The notes beneath the pieces are model-generated. The model saw nothing but the letters and a program-made list of their open reading frames with translations. It searched no databases and had not been told where the DNA came from. Position numbers and translations under genes: made by a program. This document shows, piece after piece, positions 22,305 through 34,514 of a stretch of DNA of 64,000 nucleotides. Position 1 is the first letter of the stretch; each line of letters begins with the position of its first letter. The stretch comes from Termitomyces sp. T153. Taxonomy: Eukaryota > Basidiomycota > Agaricomycetes > Agaricales > Lyophyllaceae. Where the stretch lies: the NCBI GenBank assembly GCA_018296165.2, contig JACKQL020000067.1:1-64000 (forward strand), read 5' to 3'.

Positions 22305-25300
22305 ATGGCGGAAAACATATACAGCAAGGGAACGCGAGTCTGGTTTGAAGACAAAGATCTTGCATGGATATCGGCTGAGGTCACCTCTGCCACAAAAGGT
22401 CCGGATGATACCCTCAAGCTCGTCTTCATTGACGAACGCGGCAAGGTCCATCAATTCCTCTAGCTATTTCGTCGACTTCACACCTTTCTTACTCTGCAGG
22501 AAATTGTGATCAACACAACGGGAAAGGATATCAAAGATGGCAAAGAAGGTCTTCCTCCGCTACGCAACCCACCCCTCCTCGAGACCGCGGATGACTTGGC
22601 AACTCTTTCGCATCTCAACGAACCATCAGGTATGTTCCATTCCTTACATCCATGTATCTTCACAGTATTCCTCTAATTGAATCTAGTTCTACACACAATC
22701 CGGAACCGCTATGCCCAACACAGCATCTATACCTACAGTGGGATTGTGCTGATCGCTGTCAATCCTTTTCAACGTGTCACTCTCTATGGCCCAGAGATTA
22801 TACAGGCATATAGTGGAAGGCGGAGAGGGGAGCTCGAACCTCATTTGTTTGCAATTGCAGAGGACGCGTACACTGCCATGAGAAAAGAGGGTATGGGACA
22901 GACTATCATCGTTTCCGGCGAAAGGTAGTATGATCTATGCTTGCAACCTAATCTCCCTATTGACTTTTCTTCAGTGGCGCTGGGAAAACGGAGTCAGTGA
23001 GTACAGTCATACACTATTGGAAGTAGTAGAGTTAACTGAAGTACAATAACAATAGGCAAAATTCATCATGCGTTACTTGGCCTCCGTTAACCCCCCCGAT
23101 TCAACCTCCAAGTCGAAAACCAAATTTTCGTTGGATGACTCCAGTGAAATCGAGCGGCAAATTCTTGCTACTAATCCCATCTTGGAATCTTTTGGTAATG
23201 CTAAAACAACGAGGAACGACAATTCTTCTCGATTTGGAAAATATATACAAGTGAGTACATGGTTTTCATCCTCAAATCAAATTGAAAACGGTTTCTGAAG
23301 ATACTCTTCGATGGCAAACAAAGAATTGTCGGTGCACGCATTCGAACATATCTGCTGGAGCGCTCGCGTATCGTCTTTCAACCCCTAACGGAGCGCAATT
23401 ATCATATTTTTTATCAACTTTGCGCTGGGACTCCTCTCAAAGAACGTAAAGATCTTGGACTTGACACGGACATCACCAAATTCCACTTTTTAAAGCAGGG
23501 TGGTCTTTCTTCAACCCCGATAGCTGGCATTGATGATGCAGAAGAATTTAGAACTACTCAGCAAGCACTCTCCACTGTTGGTATTAGTGTCGAAAAGCAA
23601 TGGGCGGTATTTCGTCTTCTAGCTGCCCTTTTGCACCTTGGGAATGTCAAGATCACCCCGCTTCGAAGTGAAGCATCCCTTGATGAAAGCGACCCTGCTT
23701 TGCTGCTTGCCACGAGATTCCTGGGCGTCAATGTTGCCGAATTCAAGAAATGGACCGTGAAGAAGCAGATAGTCACAAGATCTGAGAAGATTGTTACCTC
23801 CTTGAATGTAGCACAAGCAACAGTGGTCCGTGATAGTGTTGCGAAGTTTGTCTATGCTTGTCTGTTTGAATGGTTAGTGGCAATTGTGAATGAGAGTTTG
23901 GCTGGGGAGAATGGCGACGCCGCTGATAGAGCAGAAATGTTCATCGGTGTCCTGGATATTTATGGATTTGAGCACTTTCAAAAGGTCAGTATAGATCGGT
24001 GTCTTCTGGAATGTTTCGAACTGACTTGGCACAGAACTCGTTTGAACAGTTTAGCATAAATTACGCCAATGAAAAACTTCAACAAGAGGTATGACACCTT
24101 TTTCCACTTTCTTTATGTAAATGACCTCAGACTATACATTGACTAGTTCAACTCGCACGTGTTCAAACTAGAACAAGAAGAATACATTAAGGAAGAGATA
24201 AAATGGACCTTCATCAACTTCTCGGACAATCAACCTTGCATCGACGTCATTGAAGGAAAGTTGGGTGTTCTAGCATTACTGGATGAAGAGTCTCGGTTGC
24301 CTGCTGGCAGTGACGCCTCCTTCCTTCAAAAACTGAACAATCAATTGCTCTCTAAACCTGACTACAAGACAATCTATAAGAAACCTCGTTTTGGTAACTC
24401 GGCGTTCACGATCGCGCATTATGCATTGGATGTCACATATGAAGTTGAAGGCTTTCTGGAAAAAAATAGAGATACCGTGCCCGACGAGCATATGTCTCTT
24501 CTTGCAGCTACCAAAAATCCTTTTCTGAAAGAAGTTCTCGATACGGCTCTCAATTCGACGAGAGACACTTCAAAGGTTCCTGATAGCCCACATCCTGCTT
24601 CGCCCGCCTTCTCGGAATCTGGTAGTACAGGATCACGTCGTTCCTCTGTCATTCCTGATCCTGGACGCCAGTCATTTGTTGTACAAAGTCCTAGTGGCAC
24701 AGGACCCAAACGTCCAGGTGCAACAAACAAAAAACCAACACAAGGCTCAATCTTCAAGGCTTCTTTGATAACGCTCATGGACACACTCAGCGTTACTAAT
24801 GTCCACTACATCAGATGCATCAAGCCAAATGAACAGAAGAAACCGTGGGAATTCCAACCTCAGCAAGTCCTTGGTCAGTTGCGCGCTTGCGGTGTTCTTG
24901 AAACCATCCGTATCAGCTGTGCTGGATATCCAACCCGTTGGGTATATGAAGAATTTGCAGAGCGGTCAGTCGTGAATCGCGTTACTCCTTACATGATCTC
25001 AAAATTTCATAGTTACTACATGCTTCTGCCATCCGCAAAATGGCAACCTATGATTCAAGCAATGGATCTCAGACGCCTTTGTTCCGCCATCCTGGAGAAG
25101 ACAATCGCCGACTCCGATATGTATCAAAGTGGTCTCACAAAAATCTTCTTTCGGGCCGGCATGCTCGCTGCACTAGAGTCCCTTCGCGCTGATAGACTTA
25201 ATTCGTTGGTTACTGTAGTGCAAAAGAACATGCGTAGGCGAATGGCGGTGAAGAACTATCATAACCTTCGGCGAGCGACGATCAAGATTCAGACTTGGTG

Positions 25301-27998
25301 GCGATGCATATTGGCGAAAAGGCTCGTAGAAAAGATACGGCGTGAAGCATCCGCTGTTCGACTTCAGACTGGTATGCGGAGGTATATTCAAAGAAAGTGC
25401 TTTTTGGATACCAAGCAGGCGATTATCCTGTTCCAATGCCGTGAGTGACATAATATCTGCACTTATCACCGATCTTGATACTGTGGATCTAGGTATTCGT
25501 GGCGCTCAAGCACGAAAGTTTTACGTACAAGAGAAAAACTTTTGCGCAGCACGTCTTCTACAGAGCCTTATCCGTGGCACGTAAGTAATAATTGATTTGT
25601 TTGCATCAGATGTTCATGAATTTGTCTACTAGTTTCGCGCGCCGAGCTTTCCGCTCTGATCTCGAGCACGTGATCTACCTACAATCCTGCCTTCGCCGTC
25701 GTATCGCTCGAAAAGAGTTGAAAACCTTGAAAGCGGAAGCCCGATCAGTTTCCAGGTTTAAAGAGATATCCTACAGACTGGAAAACAAAGTTGTGGAATT
25801 GACTCAGACCCTTCAACAACGTACAACAGAAAAGAAGCAACTCCAAATACAACTTGCAGAACTCGAGCAGCAGTTGCAGCAATGGATCAATCGTCATGAG
25901 GAGTCTGACGCTCGCTCAAAATCGTTTCAGGCGTCACTCATCGTAGCTGAAGCAGAGCTCAGTCAGCGAAATGAGCTTTTACTGGCAAAAGCTGATGTTG
26001 AGAAACAACTAGAGGAAGCTCTTGCAAAATCGGCAGAGAAGGAAGGCATTATACAGAAATTGACCGCAGATGTTACTCGTCAAGCGGCTCAACTTGAAAC
26101 GCAACAGCGCGCCATTGAGGCAGCCCCTGTCCGTAATCAGGAGGACAACTCTGTCATTATGACCCTCAAAAATGAAGTGAGCAGCCTCCGCGAACAGCTC
26201 AATCGTTCCAATGCTTTCAATGCCCTTACTCGTGGCACTCGACCAGAACCTCCGCTTTCACCTACATTTGCTCCGACATTGCGCCTAGGAGAAGCCAATG
26301 GACCGTCCACCCATGGAAGCAGCAGCGGCAATGTAAATGGGGCTGGTTCAGCAACCAACAACCGCCATCAACATCAACATCAACGAAGGCATAGTTCTGC
26401 TGGAGTATTTAACCTTGGCCCTACAGACCACCGAACTTCTACTGATGAAATCATGATCGACGTCAAAAAGAGCCAGGCTCTCAATCCTCGCGCAGTTTCA
26501 GTTGCTTATAACGGAGAAGACAGTTTCCGCTTCCGAGGGAATGGGTTATCAGATATCAGAGATATCGATGACCCGGCGGAGGAGAAGATCTTCCTCATGC
26601 AGGACGTTAAGCGCTTGGACGACGATGTGCTGGACGGTCTAATCCGAGGTCTTAAGATACCAGCACCCAGCTTAACGAATCCTTTTGCGGTTAAAGAGAT
26701 CCTGTTTCCTGCCAATCTCATCAGTCTGGTCACAAACGAGATGTGGAAGTATGGTCTCATTCAAGAGAGTGAGCGTTTTCTTGCCAACGTCATGCAAACC
26801 ATTCAAGGACATGTTATGGTGCGTACCGTTGTTGTTTGAAATCGTGCCCCTGATGTTATTCTCTTCGCTAGTCTTTCAACGGTGAAGATGCAATCATTCC
26901 GGGCATCTTCTGGCTTTCCAATGTCCATGAGATGCTGTCATTTATATGTGTTGCCGAAAGTGACATGCTCCAAGGAATAGGTCCTGGTGAAGAAAATGCT
27001 GTTCGTCCGTTCGATTGGAATGACTACGAACGACTCGTGTCAGTGGTCAAACATGACCTGGATAGCCTGGAGTACAACATCTATCATACCTGGATGCTAG
27101 AAACAAAAAAAAAGTTGCATAAAATGGTCATCCCGGCCTTGATTGAGAGTCAATCGTTGCCAGGGTTTACCACGAGTGACGGAGGTGGACGTCTGTTCAA
27201 CCGCATCCTCAATGCCAATAGCCAACCAGCATACAACATGGACGATATTTTGAATCTCCTCAATAAAGTATGGAAAAGCTTAAAGAGTTACTACACAGAA
27301 GAATCAGTTGTGCACCAGGCCATAACTGAACTCCTCAGATTGATCGGTGTTACGAGTTTTAACGACCTTCTAATGCGACGAAACTTCTCTTCTTGGAAAC
27401 GAGGTAAATATCTAATTGAAGGTCATATGCCCAGCCCAGCTCAGTTGTCTTTTCACGGCTCTCTCTAGCGATGCAAATTCAATATAATATCACCCGCATT
27501 GAAGAATGGTGTAAATCGCACGACATGCCGGAAGGTACACTTCAGCTCGAGCATTTGATGCAGGCCACCAAATTGCTTCAGCTCAAGAAGGTGAGCGCAA
27601 GCGCTGTCAGTGTATCTCGAGGCTAATGACAATACTGATTAGGCTACCGCCGCTGATATCGAAATAATCTACGACGTCTGCTGGATGCTAAGCCCAATGC
27701 AAATCCAACGAATGTGTACGAATTATTATGTCGCAGACTACGAGGTAACGCATTTGTTTCTCTCCGACGTCATGATGCTAAACTCTCTTAGAATCCCATA
27801 TCCCCCGAAATCTTACGTGTCGTTGCCTCCCGCGTCCAAGCCAATGACCGCAACGACCATCTGCTTCTTGCACCAGAAACAGAAGAAGTGGGTTCGTATG
27901 AGCTTCCGCTCCCGCGTGAAGTTTCGGGCCTGGAGACCTATGTCCCTGCTTATCTCAATGTGTCCCACCTCCGACGCCTCGCCGCACTAGTTTCATGA
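22305..27998 (+). CDS. MYO2: Class V myosin heavy chain
   Basis: Actin-based motor that carries vesicles and organelles. I can join 14 exons: 22305-22445, 22500-22629, 22687-22924, 22975-22996, 23056-23250, 23301-23984, 24035-24088, 24147-25440, 25493-25580, 25633-26818, 26872-27403, 27469-27590, 27643-27744 and 27792-27998. All are in frame and give 1664 residues, normal for the class. It begins [16 protein letters not shown]. The motor domain shows the P-loop ([10 protein letters not shown], split over three exons), switch I ([12 protein letters not shown]), switch II (DIYGFEHFQ) and the YIRCIKPN segment. IQ-motif neck helices, a coiled coil (about 25740-26200) and a C-terminal dilute (DIL) cargo domain follow. 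The start is the first ATG, only about 145 bp from the transposon edge, so the promoter must be short or lie inside repeat sequence. Confidence 0.97.
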
Positions 27999-28128
27999 TT
28001 GCTTTTACACGCATGTCGGATTATCCTCTTAGATCTATAATATACCTCGCCCCGCTAGATTCCCACATTACCTCGCATCGCATCACAGTCAATCAAATGT
28101 CGACCAACTGAAATTTATTGAACCAATC

Positions 28129-29093
28129 TTAATTACTTGGGCTGGACAGGATGGAGGTCACGGTAACTCTATCTCCATCTTCTACCTGATCACCAATCGC
28201 CTTATCGTTAAGGAGTACTTCTGTGTCCCCATTGTCCAGAATTTTGCTCAATTGAAGAGACTGCAATAGAAATTAAGTAAACCCGAGTCGAAAGTGGTGG
28301 GGCATACTAATTGTTCTGACGATTTGATTTTGGCGTGAATAGCAAGAGAATCTAGAATCTTGCCGGCGACCATAGTCTTAAATGCGTGCCTAAGAATGAC
28401 GAGAGTAACAAGTGAGTATCGGACACACCTTTCGGAACCACAATATACTCTCTTCATCCCCACTACCCTTATTAATAAACCTAAGATGCAACCTCTGTTC
28501 AAAAGGCACCGACTGAAGTCCCTCTTTGAAGTCGCCAGGTATAGCCCTATGGCGCATCTTGATGAGCTCCACCTTGCGCCATTGCGCCAGCTTCGCGAGA
28601 TCAGTAGGTGCTTTTGGGATACGCCGGGCAGTCTTCCTACTTGATGAAGCAGGAAAGTGTTCAGACAACAAAGCACGAGCAGCATCAACCTTTTTTGATG
28701 ACAGTGACTTCTGTATGGAGCAGGAATGAGATGAAGGGTGGCGATGTCTGTATGGAGTAGTGGTAGTTAGATGGAACAGAGACGGTAAATTGGGAGGACA
28801 AAGTACGCAGCACAGAAGGATTGTTTGCATGTGGCACATGTTGGAATTACGTCCTGGCTGGGCATGAATGCGTTAAGACTGGGATGGAAGCAATTGAAGG
28901 CATTGCATCGACGCAGTTTGTCAAAAGAGTGTCGCTGTGCACTGGAGGAGTCTGGAGCAGCAGAGCATTTATGACTCTCTGGAGAGATGTGAAGCCTACA
29001 ATAAGACTTATTGCACCTGCAGACGACGGGCAGAAAGTCGATTTCGCTACAGGCAGAGTGAGAGCAGCGTGAGCCAATGTCAAGAAGAGACAT
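28129..29093 (-). CDS. CUZ1: AN1-type zinc finger protein, Cuz1/ZFAND1-like
   Basis: Four exons (29093-28807, 28747-28427, 28389-28308, 28260-28129) give 273 residues. The N terminus has a complete AN1 zinc finger (CSHSACSEIDFLPVVC..CNKSYCRLHISPESHKC). A second AN1-like finger (CATCKQSFCAAHRHPSSHSC) is formed across the first intron. A basic linker is followed by a C-terminal ubiquitin-like domain (residues about 155-265), ending in GDRVTV. This order is that of yeast Cuz1 and human ZFAND1, which link Cdc48/p97 to the proteasome during stress such as arsenite exposure. In-frame ATGs also exist at 29099 and 29105; 29093 gives the usual MSLLDIG start. The gene is head-to-head with VPS2, 60 bp apart. 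Confidence 0.85.
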
Positions 29094-29153
29094 GGTCATC
29101 AACAAAAGTTCGTCCGCAGCGCCCTCCGAGTTGCGCCTTCCTTTGTCTCCACC
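29094..29153. promoter_or_regulatory. 60-bp shared promoter region of CUZ1 and VPS2
   Basis: Only 60 bp separate the two divergent start codons, so both transcripts must start from a shared region or from inside each other's 5' end. No TATA box is seen. This is an inference from spacing. Confidence 0.4.
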
Positions 29154-30094
29154 ATGAACATCATCGTATGTCCCTTCCTACATCTCAATGTCCGTCATTC
29201 ACGCTGCCTAGGAAACTCTATTTGGTCGTACAATCACTCCTGCAGAGCGCCTTCGACAACATCAACGCTCGCTCGCCAAGGCACAACGTGAGCTCGACCG
29301 CGAGCGCACTAAGCTCGAACAAAGCGAGAAGAAGCTCATAATGGACATTAAGAAGAACGCGAAGTCTGGCCAGCTGGTAGGTTTGTTCGTGACCGCCAAC
29401 CAAGGCGACTATCGATTATGAACAGAATGCGTGTAAAGTCATGGCCAAAGATCTCGTCAGGACTCGACGTTACATTCAGAAGTTCTATCAGATGCGCACT
29501 CAGCTTCAGGCCGTTGGTCTGCGGATCCAAACTCTACGAAGTAACCAGCAGATGGCAGACGCGATGCGTGGAGCAACTCGTGTATGTACATATCCATTAT
29601 TGCCTTCTGGTCCCTCCAACCTCTTCTTCCCCGCAAGGCCATGGCTTCCATGAACCGAGGACTTAATCTACCTAGCATACAGAAGATCATGAATGACTTT
29701 GAGAAAGAGAGCTCCATGATGGACATGAAAGAAGAAATGATGTCAGATGCGGTCGACGAAGTAATGGACCAGGAGGAAGAGGAGGAAGAGGAGGGGGATA
29801 AGATCCTGAAGGAGGTTTTGGACGAAATTGGCGTCCAGCTCTCGCAGCAGGTATGTCTGTCTGACCTCTTACCTGCACAATACCAACAATTTGTTCATCT
29901 AGCTTACTGATGCACCAACTGGAATTGCCTCTGTGTCCTCCTCACTTACGAACCGACAACCCGTGGCGATAGGCGAGTCGTTCGGGCAGCATAACCGTGG
30001 TGACAATCAGAGCCCTACCGATGGCCCCACTGGGGGTAAGATCTCAGATGAAGATGCTCTACAAGCCAGATTAGATGCTCTACGACGGGGCTGA
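29154..30094 (+). CDS. VPS2: ESCRT-III subunit Vps2 (CHMP2)
   Basis: Five exons (29154-29165, 29212-29376, 29426-29581, 29638-29850, 29903-30094) give 245 residues. The N terminus MNIIETLFGRTITPAERLRQ and the basic helices (DLVRTRRYIQKFYQM) are those of Vps2/CHMP2. An acidic region (EEEEEEEGD) and a C-terminal MIT-interacting motif (ALQARLDALRRG) follow. The protein caps and remodels ESCRT-III filaments with Vps24 and recruits the Vps4 ATPase in endosomal sorting and membrane scission. The first exon is only 12 nt, and its splice to exon 2 is required to give the conserved N terminus. It converges with COG4, with about 70 bp between the stop codons. Confidence 0.95.
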
Positions 30095-30164
30095 CATTCC
30101 AATACTCGTAATGTAACATGAAGGTCCACAGTCGTTTATGATGGAACTCTCATTGCGGAGAACA

Positions 30165-33025
30165 TCAAAGTTTGAGCCCAACAATCGCTCGTGCCTCACC
30201 AGAACTGAGTTTCCAGGTAATTCCCGAACTGTTGTAAAATTCATCGACATCCTCCTCCTATACTGGTCGTAAGTTTTGATTTTTGCAAGCAAAAATAAAC
30301 GCATACGCTGTCTAAATTCAATAATGTTGATATCTGTTGCAGTCGAATGAACTTTTCCCTTGCGTCTCCAAAGGCCGTTTGAGATGCCAAAAAGGTCATA
30401 ATCGATCTCAAGTCTTGATCGAAGCGTATGGCACCCAGCTGAATCAAGAAAGTGTGTAACTGCCCTTCGAAGAAATTTTGTGACGTACCTCTGTAAATTT
30501 CAGAGTTGTGATGAACTTCTCCCAGGGACGAAGGATAACATCTAGGGCTAGTCCAGAGAATAATCGGTAATTATTCTCAGTGAAATTCTCCTGACAATGA
30601 TTTTATTGCTGTTGCAACAAACAATATGCCACCGTCATACCTTGAAACCATCAACAAAACCCTCCCATGCTTTGATGAATCGTTTTTTAACATAGTCTTG
30701 ATGCTCCACAACAGCAAATACATCTTCATCAAGAACGTAAGACACATCCTTGAAGACGTCTGTTATGAACGTCCTTAGTTTTGACCGCATAAGCTGGTTG
30801 AACATTTGCTCTATACCAAGCTAGGCAACATCATCACCCATTGCAAAAACAACTTGAGAATGACGTACCCTCAGGGCGGATCGAAGGTTCATAATCAAAC
30901 CCGAAAATGTTGTCAGGTAGTTCTTGACTATCAATTGATTGTCTTCCGTAAAGTGTTGACTAATAATCTGACTAACACTCAAATCTCGTACCAAATGGTC
31001 AAGATGCGAAGAAGAGATATCAAGGTCATTGAGAAGAATCTATCCTCGAATAAGAAGACTTTGGGGGCATCAAACTCAAGATACTCACAATGAAAACAAC
31101 ACGGTTTTCTTTATCTCCTTTCTCCCCCCAGGAAACAGGGCCAGATGAGCTGGCATGGCGATAGACGTCGTCGATTTTCTTCCTGATGACGCTAATATAG
31201 TTCTGTTCCATGGCATTGCGAAGATGGTCCAAGGTTACTTCCACGCCTTTTACGTTCCCGGTGGACAAGAGACGAGATATGACTATCTTGAGTATATAGA
31301 AAACATCGTCAGGAGTTGTAGTTGAACAAGGTAGTTGTGAAGTATCAATAGTAGACAGGCGGTGAGCCTACAAGACAGTGAGAACTTAGGTAGAGCCCAT
31401 TTGAAAGGGTTCGGGGTAACCTTGTCAATGGTCGTTCGAATGTACCACACCTCAAGGGGAATATAATAAGTCGTCGTTAATCGGCTGAAGAGGCGCCGTG
31501 ACTCGGTCGAATCGATGTACGTGGTATCGTAAACATCTGGTGAAGATGCTTCTTGAGACTCGTCTGGATGGAGCTCCGGATTAGAATCCACAGCACGTGG
31601 ACTGTCGTCCTAAACTGTAGTATGAATTGCGCCTGCTCGAAGTCAAGCACAAAAAGAATGCCCACATTAAGTGAGTCAATCAGAAACTTTCTAAATAGAC
31701 TCCATCGACCAATCATTCCCGCCAACTCGGACAACACTTTGTCAATTTCTCGTGGGTCGACGGTGGTCTCCTCAGGAGTTGAGGAAGTAGGCCGCCGATT
31801 GGTAGGACTAGACACAGATAGCGAAGGATTGATTGCGATATCTGAAAGCTTTGACCTTGTGTATAGAAACAACCATCGGAGACCAGAAATATCGTCATAC
31901 CTTGCGCTTTAAAGATCGTCCCTCCTCCCATCCTTCAATTATGCCTTTCACTACTCTATCACACTCTGAAAGTAGGCGTTTTACCACATTTCGCATTTTT
32001 CCAGGGCCATAATACTTCTCCACGATAGGTTGATGTTGATCGACAATCATGGCAATGCTCTCAAAAAGGGCGGTCAACGCAGCGATATAGTAGAGCGGAG
32101 AGGAGGCTGAAATTGATTTGAATAAACGTCAAGAATGATCGATGACGCCAGAACATACTTTTGGAAGACGTATGTGCCCTAGCACGAACAAGATCTACCA
32201 CAAAAGAAGCATAAACCTCAAGTCCTTCGTCCTCCCACCCAATGGCCGGGAATAACTTGAAGAATCGACTCGTCGCTGTGCTGTCACGCAACCGAGAAGC
32301 TTGCTCAAAATTTTTACGAAAGATAGCGAGCAAAATTTCCCGGGCTTGCTGCAATGTCTGTGCTGGAGGCAAATGACTATCAGAAGTAGGCTTATTTATA
32401 GTTCGTGTCAGAACAATCAGGTATCGTTTCCCCTGAAGATATACTAACAACTGTTGCTTCAGCAAATGGGCCCGAAATAACCTCGAACGGAAGTGACATA
32501 GCCCGTGCACAGTGTCGTGTTGCAGCCTCCCAATCTTGACCATCAATCGATAACCGGAGGTCTGCCAAAGATGCCTGTATGCATAATCAGCACAAGGGGT
32601 ACCTGAACACGCACAAATGCCACCTTCAAATCCATAACCTGGCCGACGCGATCACCTGCTTCTCGTACACGTCCCATTTCGTCGTCGAGCGAACGAACTC
32701 GTCCGCCAACGCGCTCAGCAGTTTTGGCGGTATTCATGACATTGTTGGAAAGCAGAGCAGCATCTGCTAGTATAGTGTCGACCTGGGGAACCAAAGTGTT
32801 CAGACGTTCTAGAGATGCTAGAATGGGCTCCCTGGCATTTAGAAGTTCTGTGAGAGATCGGGAGTGTTCCGCCTCCTCAGACTGGAGCGCAGACAGGCAT
32901 GAGAGGAGCTCAGGTAGGCTTGTGAGAGTTCGAGGGTCTTTACGCTGGGAATCTAGATTCGATAGTTGTGGCCTGAATAATTGTGGCCCAGAAGGCCGAG
33001 GAGAGTCGGAGGAATCCACCGACAT
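30165..33025 (-). CDS. COG4: Conserved oligomeric Golgi complex subunit 4
   Basis: Multi-exon gene. The first exon (33025 to about 32630) encodes a Ser/Pro-rich start, then helices with ALQSEEAEHSRSL and KTAERVGGRVRSLDDEMGRVREA, typical of Cog4. The next exon reads ASLADLRLS...GQDWEAATRHCARA. The middle (about 32430-32050) has REILLAIFRKNFEQASRLRD and ATSRFFKLFPAIGWE. The C terminus (GAIRFDQDLRSIMTFL; EKFIRLQQISTLLNLD) is followed after a short intron by EEDVDEFYNSSGI and a stop at 30165. COG tethers retrograde vesicles at the Golgi. Exon borders in the 30450-31900 stretch were not all resolved by hand. The start is the first ATG after the repeat-free border with the second transposon island. 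Confidence 0.92.
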
Positions 33026-33059
33026 CAGTGTATGTATCGAGAGGCGATAATTGATTACA

Positions 33060-33190
33060 TCACTTCTACTTGATATCTACTGTCGGTAACCCAGATATGA
33101 AACGTGACCTAGATATGACACCTGATCCTGACAAAGTGATGCATTATTCTGTGTAGTTGGCCATTGTATAAAGAGTTGACATTGATACTG
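33060..33190. other. Left edge of the second transposon island
   Basis: Between the COG4 start and the helicase remnant. The last CpG dinucleotides of the gene block occur up to about 33104; after that none is seen until about 35747. No gene is seen. Confidence 0.5.
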
Positions 33191-33660
33191 ATAAAATGAT
33201 TTTATGGAATAGACTGTTGCAAGAAGAAACTGATTATGATGTTGAGGAGTTGAAGAGAAGAGTGGATGAAAACAAGGCTAGGTTTGATAGTGAACAACTA
33301 GGGGCCTTCAATGAAGTTATGGACTCTGTGGACAACAATTTGGGCAAGATGATATATATTCATTCACAGTGCAGGTTGGATGTAACAAAACATTTGTCTG
33401 CAACACTTTGGCTTCTGCTATTTGGTCCAATGGAAATGTGGCATTATGTGTAGCATCATCTGAGATTGCTGCCTTATTGCTGGAGGGTGGTGGAACTGCA
33501 CATTCAAGGTCCAAAACCCCCATTCCTGCTCTGGATACATCCAGTTCCAATATCAAGAGAGGAACTCAGTTGTCTCAACTCTTACTCCAGACCAAAGTTG
33601 TCATCTGGGATGAAGTCCCAATGCAACACAAAAATGCCATTGACTCTGTGGACTGAGGGT
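33187..33660 (+). pseudogene. Helitron Pif1-like helicase fragment, broken
   Basis: Two overlapping frames together read the N-terminal part of a Helitron helicase. The first is ARFDSEQLGAFNEVMDSVDN. The second begins as a damaged Walker A region (only NKTFVCNT of the G-x4-GKT loop remains), followed by ASAIWSNGNVALCVASSEIAALLLEGG, TAHSRSKTPIP and a Walker B motif (VIWDEVPMQHK). A stop ends it at 33656. The Rep nuclease domain and most helicase motifs are absent. Helitron helicases drive rolling-circle transposition; this piece cannot work. Confidence 0.75.
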
Positions 33661-34499
33661 TCAGAGGTTGGTGAATTGTGCTACTCTCTTCAGACATTTG
33701 CAATCAGTTTTGCAATGCTGTCACCTCCAAGTGCAACCTAGCAACCAACATTGCTGATATGGTGTATACTCATTCACACATTTAATTTTGCAAATAATAC
33801 CATATTATTGAACTTGTTACCAGCTATTAGAACAGATATGAAATTCCATGATAGTCATAACTCTGCAACTATAACAATTCCAATTGTAATGACAACCAGG
33901 CATGGATGTCAGGGATGTGGGTGGTATTTGCATATCCCCTCATTGTATGAAGCCATATATTACCAGCTGTATAGAGGTTATGGGCTATATACTGAAGACT
34001 ACTGGGATAGTATTGAGGAGCAGATGCCAGCAGGACAAAGCAGGAATGGAGAACAGCTTTGGGAGGCCTTGTACCTACCAAATCAGAGAACTTCAGTGAT
34101 GTGCATTGTTGACAATTGAGTAAATGTGGTATTGGGGAGTCAGGCACTGATTGCTTAGCATCAGGAACTTTGTAGAATTTTGGACTAGAATATTGAAGCT
34201 TAGGCTAAAAGCTGTCAGATCATGGAAAGTAAGCTTTTCATGTGAGCAAGCAGAACTGGAAGGGTTGTCCAGCTAGTTGTAGCATGGCAATTTGACCACT
34301 GGGTAAACCAGACACAAATGCTGTTGCATTGTGCAGTGGCCTAGAACATAAGAGACACTGATATGAATGCCTCCAGCTCAGAATAGAAAAACCCTTGGCC
34401 CAGAGACAGATGGATTTGACAAACAACCATATGGGCAGGGCTCCACACCCTTTGCTCAGCAGTCTAGATACTATACACTATACCATACAATAACTGGAT
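33661..34499. other. CpG-free repeat-derived sequence, no recognisable gene
   Basis: Holds a 122-codon plus-strand open frame (33751-34119) with no motif I recognise, including a HGCQGCGW stretch, and an opposite-strand shadow. The absence of CpG and the position between transposon pieces suggest an old repeat. Confidence 0.4.
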
Positions 34500-34514
34500 T
34501 GCTGAGCCTGTATC

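Noticed and set aside
28390..28839. A single 149-codon minus-strand frame starting MCHMQTILLCC
   Set aside because: Its start lies in the first exon of CUZ1 in the wrong frame and it reads through an intron. Splicing restores the second AN1 finger.
30806..31093. Plus-strand open frames across 30806-33453
   Set aside because: They are shadows of the COG4 exons on the opposite strand or, after 33190, part of the helicase remnant. No independent motif is present.
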